Below are positions 1-6,970 of a stretch of 19,281 nucleotides of DNA, one piece after another (the stretch's first letter is position 1; each line of letters opens with the position of its first letter). The position numbers were made by a program, and so were the translations under genes. The DNA is taken from NCBI GenBank assembly GCA_029260195.1, contig JAJDDS010000447.1, positions 1-19,281 on the forward strand, in the 5' to 3' direction. The notes below the pieces were generated by a model. That model was not told the origin of the DNA, made no database searches, and saw nothing but the letters and a program-made list of their open reading frames with translations. This DNA comes from Phycisphaerae bacterium. Lineage in GTDB: Bacteria > Planctomycetota > Phycisphaerae > UBA1845.

Positions 1-573
1 GGGATGAAGCTGCGTTCCAGCGAGAGCCCGACGGGTCCGAGCGATCACACGTCGTTCTACCGGAAGAAGATCCCGGCGATGCACTTTTTCACGGGGTTGC
101 ACGGGGATTATCACCAACCCGGCGACGATACGGAGAAGGTCAACGCCGAGGGTGGGGCGAAGGCGACCGATCTTGTGGTGGCGACGGCACTCGAGATCAT
201 CAATGCGGGGGAGCGTCCGACGTATCACGAGGTGAAGGCGCGGGCGCGGATCGGTCGGCCATCGCCCGACGGTTCGCCGGGCGAGGATCCGACTCCGGGG
301 CGTCCGGGGGTGGTGATGGGCGTGATGCCGGGGTACGTGGACGAGGGCAAGGCGCGGGGGATGGTGATCGACGGCGTGTCCGAGGGCGGACCGGCTGAAG
401 TGGCGGGGATGAAAGAGGGGGACCACATTATCAAGATTGGTGATTCGGAGATCGCGGGCATTTACGACTACATGGGCGCGCTTCGGAACAACAAGGCGGG
501 GGACGTGGTCACGGTGTTGGTGCTTCGGGGTACCGAAGAGGTTTCGTTGGACGTGAAGTTGGCGGGGAATTAG
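1..573 (+). CDS. M28-family metallopeptidase with C-terminal PDZ domain (5' end outside window)
   Basis: The reading frame is open from base 1, so this is the last ~190 residues of a larger exported or periplasmic protein. The first ~45 residues carry the end of an M28 (aminopeptidase Y/S type) catalytic domain: SDHTSFYRKKIP, then FFTGLHGDYHQPGDD, whose His in DYHQP is the usual last zinc ligand. After a Pro/Gly-rich linker, residues ~100-187 form a PDZ domain (GVMPGY...GMVIDGVSEGGPAEVAGMKEGDHIIKIGDSEI). M28-PDZ fusions are known in planctomycetes and related phyla, where they are annotated as peptidases whose PDZ domain probably handles substrate or partner binding. The stop is TAG at 571-573. 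The next gene follows after 24 nt in the same frame, so co-transcription is likely. The family call is firm; the substrate is unknown. Confidence 0.88.
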   Translation, partial: GMKLRSSESPTGPSDHTSFYRKKIPAMHFFTGLHGDYHQPGDDTEKVNAEGGAKATDLVVATALEIINAGERPTYHEVKARARIGRPSPDGSPGEDPTPGRPGVVMGVMPGYVDEGKARGMVIDGVSEGGPAEVAGMKEGDHIIKIGDSEIAGIYDYMGALRNNKAGDVVTVLVLRGTEEVSLDVKLAGN

Positions 574-597
574 CGGTTCGCGGCGAGTGGTATTGGT

Positions 598-1032
598 TTG
601 ATCGACGGCGAGCGGGAAGTCCACGAGCACTCCATACGCGTGCGTTACGCGGAATGCGACGCGATGGGGTTTCTGCATCATGCGAAGTACTTCGAGTATC
701 TCGAGGAGGCGCGGACCGAGGCGCTTCGGGCGCACGGCGTGCGTTATCGCGATCTCGAGGCGGCGGGGGTGTTGTACGTGGTGGCGAAGCTGTCGTGCAA
801 GTATCACCGGCCGATTCACTACGATGATGTGGTGGTTATCGAGACGTCCGTGGAACGGTTCTCTCGCACGCGGATCGATCATGCCTATCGCCTGCTGTGT
901 GATGGGCGGTTGATGTCGGAGGCGTGGACGACGCTGGCGTGCATCGGGCGAGACGGGAAGCTGCGTGTGATGCCGGACCATATCTGGTCGATTCAGCAAG
1001 AATCGAAGCCGCGGCTACGTGACCGGACGTAA
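598..1032 (+). CDS. Acyl-CoA thioesterase, 4HBT/YbgC-type hotdog fold
   Basis: A 144-residue protein of the 4-hydroxybenzoyl-CoA thioesterase family. This family hydrolyses acyl-CoA (or acyl-ACP) thioesters in the cytoplasm as oligomers of single hotdog domains. The diagnostic N-terminal segment YAECDAMGFLHHAKYFEYLE is present; Asp21 in ECDAMG aligns with the catalytic Asp of 4HBT. The central strands (VVAKLSCKYHRPIHYDDVVV) also fit, and the length is normal for YbgC/FadM-like proteins. The start is TTG at 598: the upstream stop is in the same frame with no other start between, and the next candidates (GTG 640, ATG 664) would remove the first strand or the active-site motif. The Shine-Dalgarno is weak (GAGTGG). 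The gene converges on the membrane-protein gene ending at 1199. A 5-bp hairpin (GGAAA/TTTCC) lies just past the stop but is too weak to call a terminator. The natural substrate cannot be told. Confidence 0.88.
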   Translation: MIDGEREVHEHSIRVRYAECDAMGFLHHAKYFEYLEEARTEALRAHGVRYRDLEAAGVLYVVAKLSCKYHRPIHYDDVVVIETSVERFSRTRIDHAYRLLCDGRLMSEAWTTLACIGRDGKLRVMPDHIWSIQQESKPRLRDRT

Positions 1033-1198
1033 CGGCCCAAAGGGAAACCACTTTCCGTTATGCGCTGCCGCGAGGGGTCCGCCGGTCTGTTTTGGCCATG
1101 CACAATGCGTTTGAGGCCGTCACAGCCTCCGGGTGCCCATCAAGAAGCTCGGTCACATTGATGCGCCAAGTCGTCCGCAACGATCGCGGGGGCCGGTT

Positions 1199-2395
1199 CT
1201 ATTGAGATGGCGTGCCCGCGCCGGTGGACAGTTGCTTTTCGGGCTGCTCAAACACCGGTAGCACGCGGTTGAACAGGATGATAAATAGCAGCGGCAGGAC
1301 AAAGATGGCGATGGCCAGCGCGATGCCCTCTTTGTCGAACAGCTCGGGTGTGTACTTCTCGCGAAACCCGCGCATGCTCTTGGAAAAAATCTGCCCGCCG
1401 ATGACGACATTCCATCGCATCGCAAACACCTGCACAAGCAAGAGTAGCGAAGCCACGAAACACAAGGTGTTTCTGATCTGGTCGGTGAGATAGCGGCTCA
1501 TGAGCACGACGATGCCGAGCAGAATGATGGGGACCATGGCGCCGAGGATGAGTTGGATCCCGATGAAGGAGAATGCGAGTTGGTCTCCGAGCAGGGGCCC
1601 GATGACCTCCCACTCCTCGGCGGCTTCGTAGGCGAGGGTCATGATCTCGAGCAGTTCAAGCGTGATGCTGATGAGGGCGAACATCCAGAGCCACCGAGCG
1701 AGAGACTGCATGCATGGTGCGTCGATCTTCCTGTTCGAGAACTTCATGCCGATTGAGTAGAGAATGATCACCATGGCGATGCCGGAGACAATCGCGGAGC
1801 AGAGGAAGATAATGGGCATGAGCGGCGTGGACCACCAGGGGTTTGCCTTGACGGCACCGAAGATGAACCCGACGTATCCGTGCAGAAACGCGGCGCCGGG
1901 GATGCCGATGCCGGCAAGGATGAGGAGGACACCGTGATCGACCTTCCTCGACTCGGGTGAGACGTCGTAGACGCCAAGCGCGAGACACTTGTAGAAGGTT
2001 CGCTTGATGCCCTCGCTGCGGCTGGCAAGCATAATGATGTCCTGACGATGGACGAGCCAGATCTCCGCCACCAACAGCGTCATGTATCCGGCGTAGATGA
2101 ACCCGAACATGGCCATTGCGGAGGAGAGGTTGGGTGTGACCAGGGTGTTGTAGCAGCGCTCCGGGTGTCCGAGATGGAGGAGCAAGGTAAACGGAGCGAA
2201 CAGGAGGAAACCCAACGAGGCGACCAACGCCAAGCGTCCGATCGGCCTCAACTCGTCGCGGTGGAAAACGTGATAGAGTGAGGAGAGGATGAACGCCCCC
2301 GCGACCAGGCCGGTGACGTAGGGGTACATGACGATCATCAACTGCCACAAGATGTGCAGGTCGTTCGGGAAGAGGTAGCCCCCGTGTTCGCTCAT
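1199..2395 (-). CDS. NrfD/PsrC/DsrP-family integral membrane protein (quinone-interacting subunit)
   Basis: A 398-residue polytopic membrane protein with about nine hydrophobic segments (roughly residues 16-40, 55-77, 93-114, 153-178, 190-215, 230-252, 271-299, 308-325, 357-377). The C-terminal motif MRWNVVIGGQIFSKS is typical of the NrfD/HybB/DsrP branch. Proteins of this family bind menaquinone or ubiquinone in the membrane and exchange electrons with a periplasmic four-cluster ferredoxin subunit. That partner is encoded directly upstream: its TGA stop shares one base with this ATG (TGATG), so translation is almost certainly coupled. This is the last gene of the operon. By analogy with DsrP, NrfD and HmcC it is the membrane anchor of a quinone:cytochrome electron-transfer complex; direction of flow and terminal partner are not visible here. 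Confidence 0.9.
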   Translation of the reverse strand: MSEHGGYLFPNDLHILWQLMIVMYPYVTGLVAGAFILSSLYHVFHRDELRPIGRLALVASLGFLLFAPFTLLLHLGHPERCYNTLVTPNLSSAMAMFGFIYAGYMTLLVAEIWLVHRQDIIMLASRSEGIKRTFYKCLALGVYDVSPESRKVDHGVLLILAGIGIPGAAFLHGYVGFIFGAVKANPWWSTPLMPIIFLCSAIVSGIAMVIILYSIGMKFSNRKIDAPCMQSLARWLWMFALISITLELLEIMTLAYEAAEEWEVIGPLLGDQLAFSFIGIQLILGAMVPIILLGIVVLMSRYLTDQIRNTLCFVASLLLLVQVFAMRWNVVIGGQIFSKSMRGFREKYTPELFDKEGIALAIAIFVLPLLFIILFNRVLPVFEQPEKQLSTGAGTPSQ

Positions 2396-3240
2396 CAGCG
2401 TGCCTCCTTGGTCAGTCCCAGGTAGTAGCAGTTGGGGTCGGTCAGCAGTTCAGGTTGGAGGATCTGCACGCGTTGGGTGGCGATGATCTCGGCCACCTTG
2501 TCGCCCACCTGTTTCATGTCGCCCAGCATTCTGGCTTCGACGGGGCACGCCTGCACGCAGGCGGTCGTCAGTCCGCGCGTGATGCGGTGGTAACACAGGG
2601 TGCATTTGGATGCGGTGTGTGTGACCGGATGAATGAAGCGACTTCCGTAGGGGCAGGCTTGCACGCAGTAACCGCAGCCGATGCACCGCGTCTCGTCGAC
2701 CAGTACGACGCCGTCGACGGTGCGATACGATGCGCAGACCGGGCAGAGTTGCACGCAAGGGGTGTGCGTGCAATGGCAGCAAAGTTTCGGGAAGAAGAAC
2801 GCCTTGGTGATGTCTTTCCCGGTCATCGACGGTTCGAAGCCGTCCATTCCACCGTTGTCGCTATCGATGACGGCTTCGCCGGTCCGCGAGACGCGATAAC
2901 GCTCGACCCACGTCCTGAAGTGCGCCGGGGGCACGTTGTTTTCCTGTGAGCAGGCACGAACACAGGACCCGCAGCCGATACACTTGCGGATGTCGACGAG
3001 GTAGACGTAACGGTGTTTCGTCCAGTCGTAACCGTCGGTGAAGAGGTCGGGCCGCCGTGGGGTCGCGCCACTGGCTTCGGCGATCTTGGTGAGATCGGTC
3101 ATATCGCAGAGTACGATAGTGGCGACGCTCGCGCCGAGCGCCTTAGCGCCCTGTTTGAGGAAGTCTCGTCGCGTGCCGTCGTTCGGAGTGCAAGCGTGGC
3201 AGCCGCCGCAGTCGGAATCACTCGCTGGGGTTGTGGGCAT
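2395..3240 (-). CDS. Tat-exported ferredoxin-like subunit with four [4Fe-4S] sites (DsrO/NrfC/HybA type)
   Basis: A 281-residue iron-sulfur electron-transfer protein. A twin-arginine motif TRRDFLKQG (Arg24-Arg25) followed by a short hydrophobic stretch predicts export by the Tat system with cofactors already inserted. Four complete cysteine sets are present: C87-x2-C-x2-C-x3-C97; C154-x2-C157-x4-C162-x3-C166; C186-x2-C-x2-C-x3-C196; and C213-x2-C216-x11-C228-x3-C232. This is the DmsB/NrfC/DsrO arrangement. Unusually, three more cysteines (11, 14, 17; CGGCHAC) precede the twin-arginine motif. The ATG at 3240 has a good Shine-Dalgarno (GGAG, 7-nt spacing) and lies 23 nt inside the end of the upstream cytochrome gene; the downstream NrfD-type gene overlaps its stop. 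It should pass electrons between the NrfD-type quinone site and the haems of the neighbouring cytochrome. Confidence 0.93.
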   Translation of the reverse strand: MPTTPASDSDCGGCHACTPNDGTRRDFLKQGAKALGASVATIVLCDMTDLTKIAEASGATPRRPDLFTDGYDWTKHRYVYLVDIRKCIGCGSCVRACSQENNVPPAHFRTWVERYRVSRTGEAVIDSDNGGMDGFEPSMTGKDITKAFFFPKLCCHCTHTPCVQLCPVCASYRTVDGVVLVDETRCIGCGYCVQACPYGSRFIHPVTHTASKCTLCYHRITRGLTTACVQACPVEARMLGDMKQVGDKVAEIIATQRVQILQPELLTDPNCYYLGLTKEAR

Positions 3241-3688
3241 TGTGACACTCCAAGCAGACGGAATCGGTCATCGTTTCATCGTGCTCTGCGACATGGCTTG
3301 CGAAAACGACCTGCGGAAACGCCTCGGGTCGGGCACGGAGCTTCTGGTGGCACCAGCTGCAGACTTCGATCGGCGTGGGGATCGTCATGGGGCCGACCTT
3401 CTGATCGTCGCGGACGTGTACGGCGAGCGGAGCGTGGCAGGACTCGCAGGACAAGTTGGCGTGCTTGCCCTCCGCCTTGACGTCGGCCTGCTCATCGTGA
3501 CAGCCGGCGCACGAACCCGCAGCACCGTGTTGCGGCTCTTTGGCGGCGTGCTCCGTGACGCTGGCGGCTCGGTAGGCACCGTACACCCCGAAGCTCTGGG
3601 GTATGGCAAAATGCCTGGCCAGGACGAACAGGGTGGCCGCAATGACCAACAACAACACCGCTCTGATGATATGTTTCGCGTGTTCCAT
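3218..3688 (-). CDS. Membrane-anchored tetrahaem cytochrome c (cytochrome c3-like)
   Basis: A 156-residue protein with an uncleaved signal anchor at residues ~8-27 and four CxxCH haem-binding motifs at 60-64 (CAGCH), 81-85 (CESCH), 110-114 (CSWCH) and 145-149 (CLECH). Additional His residues between them could be sixth haem ligands. The start is ATG 3688, directly before the hydrophobic anchor and preceded by AGG; the frame is open further upstream, but those residues overlap the preceding gene. The stop overlaps the FeS gene start by 23 nt. In position it matches DsrJ (before DsrO-DsrP) or NrfB (before NrfC-NrfD), but DsrJ has three haem motifs and NrfB five, so it is not a clear member of either. 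It probably carries electrons between the FeS subunit and a periplasmic partner. Confidence 0.9.
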   Translation of the reverse strand: MEHAKHIIRAVLLLVIAATLFVLARHFAIPQSFGVYGAYRAASVTEHAAKEPQHGAAGSCAGCHDEQADVKAEGKHANLSCESCHAPLAVHVRDDQKVGPMTIPTPIEVCSWCHQKLRARPEAFPQVVFASHVAEHDETMTDSVCLECHNAHNPSE

Positions 3689-3699
3689 TTGCCTAACGC

Positions 3700-4311
3700 C
3701 TATAGTCTCTCTTGCGACAACAACCAGCGGGCGAAACCGGTTCGCCGCTCGTCCGTCGCGAGTCCAACGTGCGGGCACGACTCCCTCGAAAGCAACCAGC
3801 CAAGAACACCAACTCGCCTTGGCGAGTCATGGGGTGCGACTTCCGGACATTTCTCGGACGCAATCAGGCGGCTGACCGTTCTATCGTGGGTGGGCGGTTT
3901 CGCGACGGCGGCGCGCGGGCACGGATCCGGAGTGACCAGCCACCTCACAAAGCCACTGGTGCTCGATACGCGGCGGAGATTCTCGCCGACCGAGGGCAAC
4001 GACTCCGGCTTGAACAGCCAGCGCCAGAAGGTGAATTGCCGGCCGGCCTCCGGCGCGGCTGCACCCGGTGCGGAGATGGGCAGTTGTTCCGTCGACAGGA
4101 TTTGCGTCAGGAATCCCGACGCGCGCGAATTGCGATCGCCGTTCGCTCCGTCGTGGCTGAGCTCCCCTTGGCTGAGCAACCAGCCCGCAAAGGTCTCGTT
4201 TCGCGGGCGTGATCGGTTCGCGTCCTCGTGCAAATCGGGAAGATGGTCTGCGGCGAGTAGCCATCGAACGAACGCAAGGAGGCTCTTTGGTATTAGAAGG
4301 AGATTGACCAC
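3700..4311 (-). CDS. Tandem-repeat protein of unknown function: eight ~27-residue FxRWLLSxExLP repeats
   Basis: I do not recognise this family. The protein consists almost entirely of a degenerate repeat with core F-x-R-W-L-L-S-x-E-x-(L/C)-P. Cores are FVRWLLAADHLP, FAGWLLSQGELS, FLTQILSTEQLP, FWRWLFKPESLP, FVRWLVTPDPCP, TVSRLIASEKCP, VLGWLLSRESCP and a terminal FARWLLSQERL. Spacing between equivalent Trp positions is 27, 27, 27, 26, 25, 23 and 24 residues. Linkers are polar and rich in Arg, Pro and Ser. Repeats 5-7 end in Cys-Pro instead of Leu-Pro. I prefer GTG 4311 (203 residues) because GGAG lies 6 nt upstream and the first repeat begins ten residues later. The frame stays open to an ATG at 4530, but that start has no Shine-Dalgarno and adds 73 residues without repeats. 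The TAG stop is 11 nt before the cytochrome ATG, so it is the first gene of the cytochrome/FeS/NrfD operon. Each core could be a short amphipathic helix; the role is unknown. Confidence 0.72.
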   Translation of the reverse strand: MVNLLLIPKSLLAFVRWLLAADHLPDLHEDANRSRPRNETFAGWLLSQGELSHDGANGDRNSRASGFLTQILSTEQLPISAPGAAAPEAGRQFTFWRWLFKPESLPSVGENLRRVSSTSGFVRWLVTPDPCPRAAVAKPPTHDRTVSRLIASEKCPEVAPHDSPRRVGVLGWLLSRESCPHVGLATDERRTGFARWLLSQERL

Positions 4312-4317
4312 CCGACA

Positions 4318-4321
4318 CTCC
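4318..4321 (-). promoter_or_regulatory. Shine-Dalgarno GGAG for the repeat-protein gene
   Basis: On the minus strand GGAG is followed by a 6-nt spacer and GTG (4311-4309). This site decides the start of the repeat protein over the ATG at 4530, which has no purine-rich site in front of it. Confidence 0.5.
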
Positions 4322-4502
4322 GACCGGCATTCGCGGACGCCCGACGGGCGCTCGAACCTCTCCGCGCTCCCATGGAACGTCGAGTACCGGCTCGCCACGC
4401 TTGAGCTTCCAAGCGAAACCACGGCAATCACCGTTCCACAGAACGACGCGCACCCAAAGGGGGGGCACAACTTAGGCAGGTTCGCGCGGCCAATTCTCAC
4501 TT

Positions 4503-4516
4503 GCGCGATATCGCGC
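4503..4516. promoter_or_regulatory. 14-bp perfect palindrome GCGCGATATCGCGC, candidate operator
   Basis: A perfect inverted repeat in the divergent intergenic region. It lies between two direct copies of GGCCAATTC at 4488-4496 and 4525-4533 (37 bp apart). A dimeric regulator binding here could control one or both of the diverging units. Self-complementary 14-mers also arise by chance in GC-rich DNA, so this is a candidate only. Confidence 0.3.
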
Positions 4517-4753
4517 GTCGATTGGGCCAATTCGCGTATCGGCAGAGTTTTGGCGGGCGCAACATTTGCGCGAGCGTGTCGCGCCGCCTCGCAAGTGAAG
4601 CTTTACTTAATTCGGTGAACAATTGGGAATCGGGTGCGGATGGCGGCGTGATGCCGGGGTGCGCATGCGTCCCCATTCTGTGCTCGCAATATTTGCCTGA
4701 TATGCAGGTCTTGTCCAAGAGTGCGTTTCGAGGTTCAGCGTAGTCCACAGGGG

Positions 4754-4774
4754 ACGGTGTGCGTGAGACACCGT
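4754..4774. repeat. Inverted repeat, 7-bp stem and 7-nt loop
   Basis: ACGGTGT and ACACCGT flank GCGTGAG, about 95 bp before the decahaem cytochrome start. It could be an operator or a structure in the 5' leader of that gene. There is no T-run after it, so it is not a typical intrinsic terminator. Confidence 0.3.
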
Positions 4775-4869
4775 GCGGATTCGCTCGCGCCTCAGTGTGA
4801 AGCCGCCAAATCATCACGCTACGGCACTGGAATTGCTCCTCCCAAAAAGGGGACAGAAGCAACGACGCA

Positions 4870-6912
4870 ATGCCGAATCTGAGAATTGGGATGTCGGGTA
4901 CGACTACCCCATTGTGCAAGGAAACCCCATCAGTGAAAGCGAAAGTACCAGAGACATGCGCGAGCGAAGAAGCACGCGCGGACGTCGATCGTCGCTCGCC
5001 ATATCGGCCGAAGTACGTTCCTCTATGGAACAACCTGATCACGATGTTGGGCCTCTTCGCAGTGGCGATGGCCGTTGTCTTGCTGATGACGTTCGGACTC
5101 TTCAGCATGGTGACGCCGCACGCGAACCCCTACGTCGACATCGTGGGTTTCCTGGTACTGCCGACTATCCTCGTGGTGGGCGTGGCGTTGGTGCCGGTGG
5201 GGATCTTCTTCAAGAGTTGGCGGTTGCATCGCAAGGACCCGGAGCAGCGCCTGGCGTTTCGGTTTCCGCGTGTGGATCTCAACGATCCGAAGCAGCGGGC
5301 CGCGGCGAAGGTGGTGGTTTTGGGTACGTTCGTCCTGCTTCCAGTCGTCGGGCTGAGCAGCTACCACGGGTACCACTACACGGACTCGTCGGAGTTCTGT
5401 TCGAAGGCCTGCCACGCGGTCATGCACCCTCAGGCCACGACGTACGAACATTCGGCTCATGCGCGCGTCGCGTGCGCGGAGTGTCACATCGGATCGGGGG
5501 CAAGTTGGTTCGTGAAATCGAAGCTGTCGGGCACGCGTCAGGTTCTGGTGATGTGGGAGAAGAGCTATCCGCGACCCATCCCGCCGGCGATTACGGAGTT
5601 GAGGCCGGCGCGGGAGACGTGCGAGCGATGCCATTGGCCCAAGAAGTTCTTCGGGGCACAGTTGCGGGAAATCGTGCACTTCGCCGCGGATGAGCAGAAC
5701 ACGCGGCGTGAGATCGACATGCTGCTCAACACAGGCGGCGGTGACGAGTCGACGGGTCGGGCGGAAGGGATCCACATGCACATGGCACTTTCCAGCGCCA
5801 TCGAGTACATCGCAACGGATGAGCTGCTGCAGGATATCCCCTGGGTGAAGTGGACCGACGCAGCCGGCAGGGAGTTGATCTACCGCTCGGACGGCAAACC
5901 GAGTTCGGATCCGAAGCCGGAAGGTCAGGTGCGAACGGTCGACTGCATGGACTGCCACAATCGGCCGGCGCACAAGTTTCGATCGCCGGGTGAGGCGTTG
6001 GACATTTACCTGGATGTGGGCAAGATCGACACCACACTGCCGTACATCAAGCGGCAGGCGGTGCTCGCGTTGATCAAGCCGTACCCGGACACGGCGACGG
6101 CGGAGGTTCAGATCGGTGTCGAGCTGACGGAGTACTACCGCGATAACCACCCGGAGGTCTGGGCGGCGAGAAAGGCCTCGGTCAACAACGCGATCGACGG
6201 CATCCGGACGATTTACCGGAGCAACTTCTTCCCGGAGATGAAGGTCGATTGGCAAACTTATCCGGACAACGTCGGTCACGTGCTCACGCCGGGTTGTTTC
6301 CGCTGTCACGACGGTGAACACGTCAACCAGCACGGGGAGCCGATCAGCCATAAGTGCCATGTCTGCCATACGTTCCTCAACCCGATCGGTTTGAACGGCG
6401 ATACGCCGGTGATTCGGGAGGGCGAGTTCGCGCACCCGATGGCGCTGGAGGGCGGACATGCGGCAATTCGCTGCGACGGATGCCACGGTGGTCGCGTCCC
6501 GCCCGTGCCGGAATGCGCGGGTTGTCACGAGACGCAGCAGCGGTTTCGCTCGGGGACGCTCGAGCCGTTCGCATCGCTCGACATCCCCGCGGATCCCATG
6601 GCGGACGTGGTTGACTGCGAGGGCTGCCATGACCTGGCCGAGCCGCACACGATCGAGGCGATCGATTCTCTGTGCATGGACTGCCATGAAGACGAGGAGG
6701 AGCGGTTCGAGGGTATGCTCGCGGGTTGGAAGTCGGAGATCGACGGACTTCTGGAGTCGGCGGAGGCGCGCGTGTCGGACGATCAGCGTGAGTTGCTGGA
6801 TCGCCTGCGGGCTGCAGGGCCGCTCCACAATGTCGAAGCTGCCCGGCGGATCATTGCGAGGCTTATCGATCCGGCGCCAACGAACGCCACACCCACGGAG
6901 CAAACCGACTGA
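4870..6912 (+). CDS. Decahaem NapC/NirT-type membrane cytochrome c
   Basis: A 680-residue multihaem protein. Three hydrophobic segments (about 56-78, 88-114, 147-165) anchor it in the inner membrane. Ten haem sites follow: an atypical CX3CH (CSKACH, 177-182), then CxxCH at 202, 251, 359, 476, 496, 535, 549, 583 and 602. The region from FCSKACHAVMHPQ through HARVACAECHIGSG to WFVKSKLSGTRQV matches the NapC/NirT domain, whose members oxidise membrane quinol and pass electrons to periplasmic partners. The CX3CH form of the first site is familiar in this branch, so I count it as a real haem site. The last ~75 residues are helical, acidic and haem-free. ATG 4870 has no well-spaced Shine-Dalgarno; ATG 4891 or GTG 4933 (AGGA upstream) are alternatives, and both keep all membrane segments. 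The gene diverges from the cytochrome/FeS/NrfD operon, a likely functional partner. No catalytic reductase domain is seen. Confidence 0.92.
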   Translation: MPNLRIGMSGTTTPLCKETPSVKAKVPETCASEEARADVDRRSPYRPKYVPLWNNLITMLGLFAVAMAVVLLMTFGLFSMVTPHANPYVDIVGFLVLPTILVVGVALVPVGIFFKSWRLHRKDPEQRLAFRFPRVDLNDPKQRAAAKVVVLGTFVLLPVVGLSSYHGYHYTDSSEFCSKACHAVMHPQATTYEHSAHARVACAECHIGSGASWFVKSKLSGTRQVLVMWEKSYPRPIPPAITELRPARETCERCHWPKKFFGAQLREIVHFAADEQNTRREIDMLLNTGGGDESTGRAEGIHMHMALSSAIEYIATDELLQDIPWVKWTDAAGRELIYRSDGKPSSDPKPEGQVRTVDCMDCHNRPAHKFRSPGEALDIYLDVGKIDTTLPYIKRQAVLALIKPYPDTATAEVQIGVELTEYYRDNHPEVWAARKASVNNAIDGIRTIYRSNFFPEMKVDWQTYPDNVGHVLTPGCFRCHDGEHVNQHGEPISHKCHVCHTFLNPIGLNGDTPVIREGEFAHPMALEGGHAAIRCDGCHGGRVPPVPECAGCHETQQRFRSGTLEPFASLDIPADPMADVVDCEGCHDLAEPHTIEAIDSLCMDCHEDEEERFEGMLAGWKSEIDGLLESAEARVSDDQRELLDRLRAAGPLHNVEAARRIIARLIDPAPTNATPTEQTD

Positions 6913-6970
6913 CGTTTGGCGCCGGTCTTCTTGACGAGTTTACAATGTATCCGATCGACCGGACGGGCGA

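Larger units (their letters stand above)
4312..4869. other. Divergent intergenic region between the cytochrome/NrfD operon and the decahaem cytochrome gene
   Basis: About 560 bp with no convincing gene. It should hold the promoters of both diverging transcription units, which probably belong to one respiratory system. I found no convincing -35/-10 pair on either strand. It contains a 14-bp perfect palindrome flanked by a direct repeat, and a 7-bp hairpin nearer the decahaem gene (both listed separately). The ~73 codons upstream of 4311 on the minus strand are open but lack the repeat pattern, so I treat them as leader. Confidence 0.5.

Noticed and set aside
1038..1056. Possible terminator after the thioesterase gene (GGAAA/TTTCC hairpin)
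   Set aside because: Only a 5-bp AT-containing stem and no following T-run.
4312..4530. N-terminal extension of the repeat protein to ATG 4530
   Set aside because: No Shine-Dalgarno at 4530 and no repeat pattern in the 73 extra residues; GTG 4311 has a well-spaced GGAG. Not excluded.
3038..4618. 526-codon open frame on the + strand
   Set aside because: It is antisense to the FeS, cytochrome and repeat-protein genes, whose motifs and overlapping starts are clear, and its translation shows no domain or consistent pattern. High GC produces such long shadow frames.
5023..6903. 626-codon open frame on the - strand
   Set aside because: Antisense shadow of the decahaem cytochrome; Arg-rich, Val-rich translation without recognisable features.
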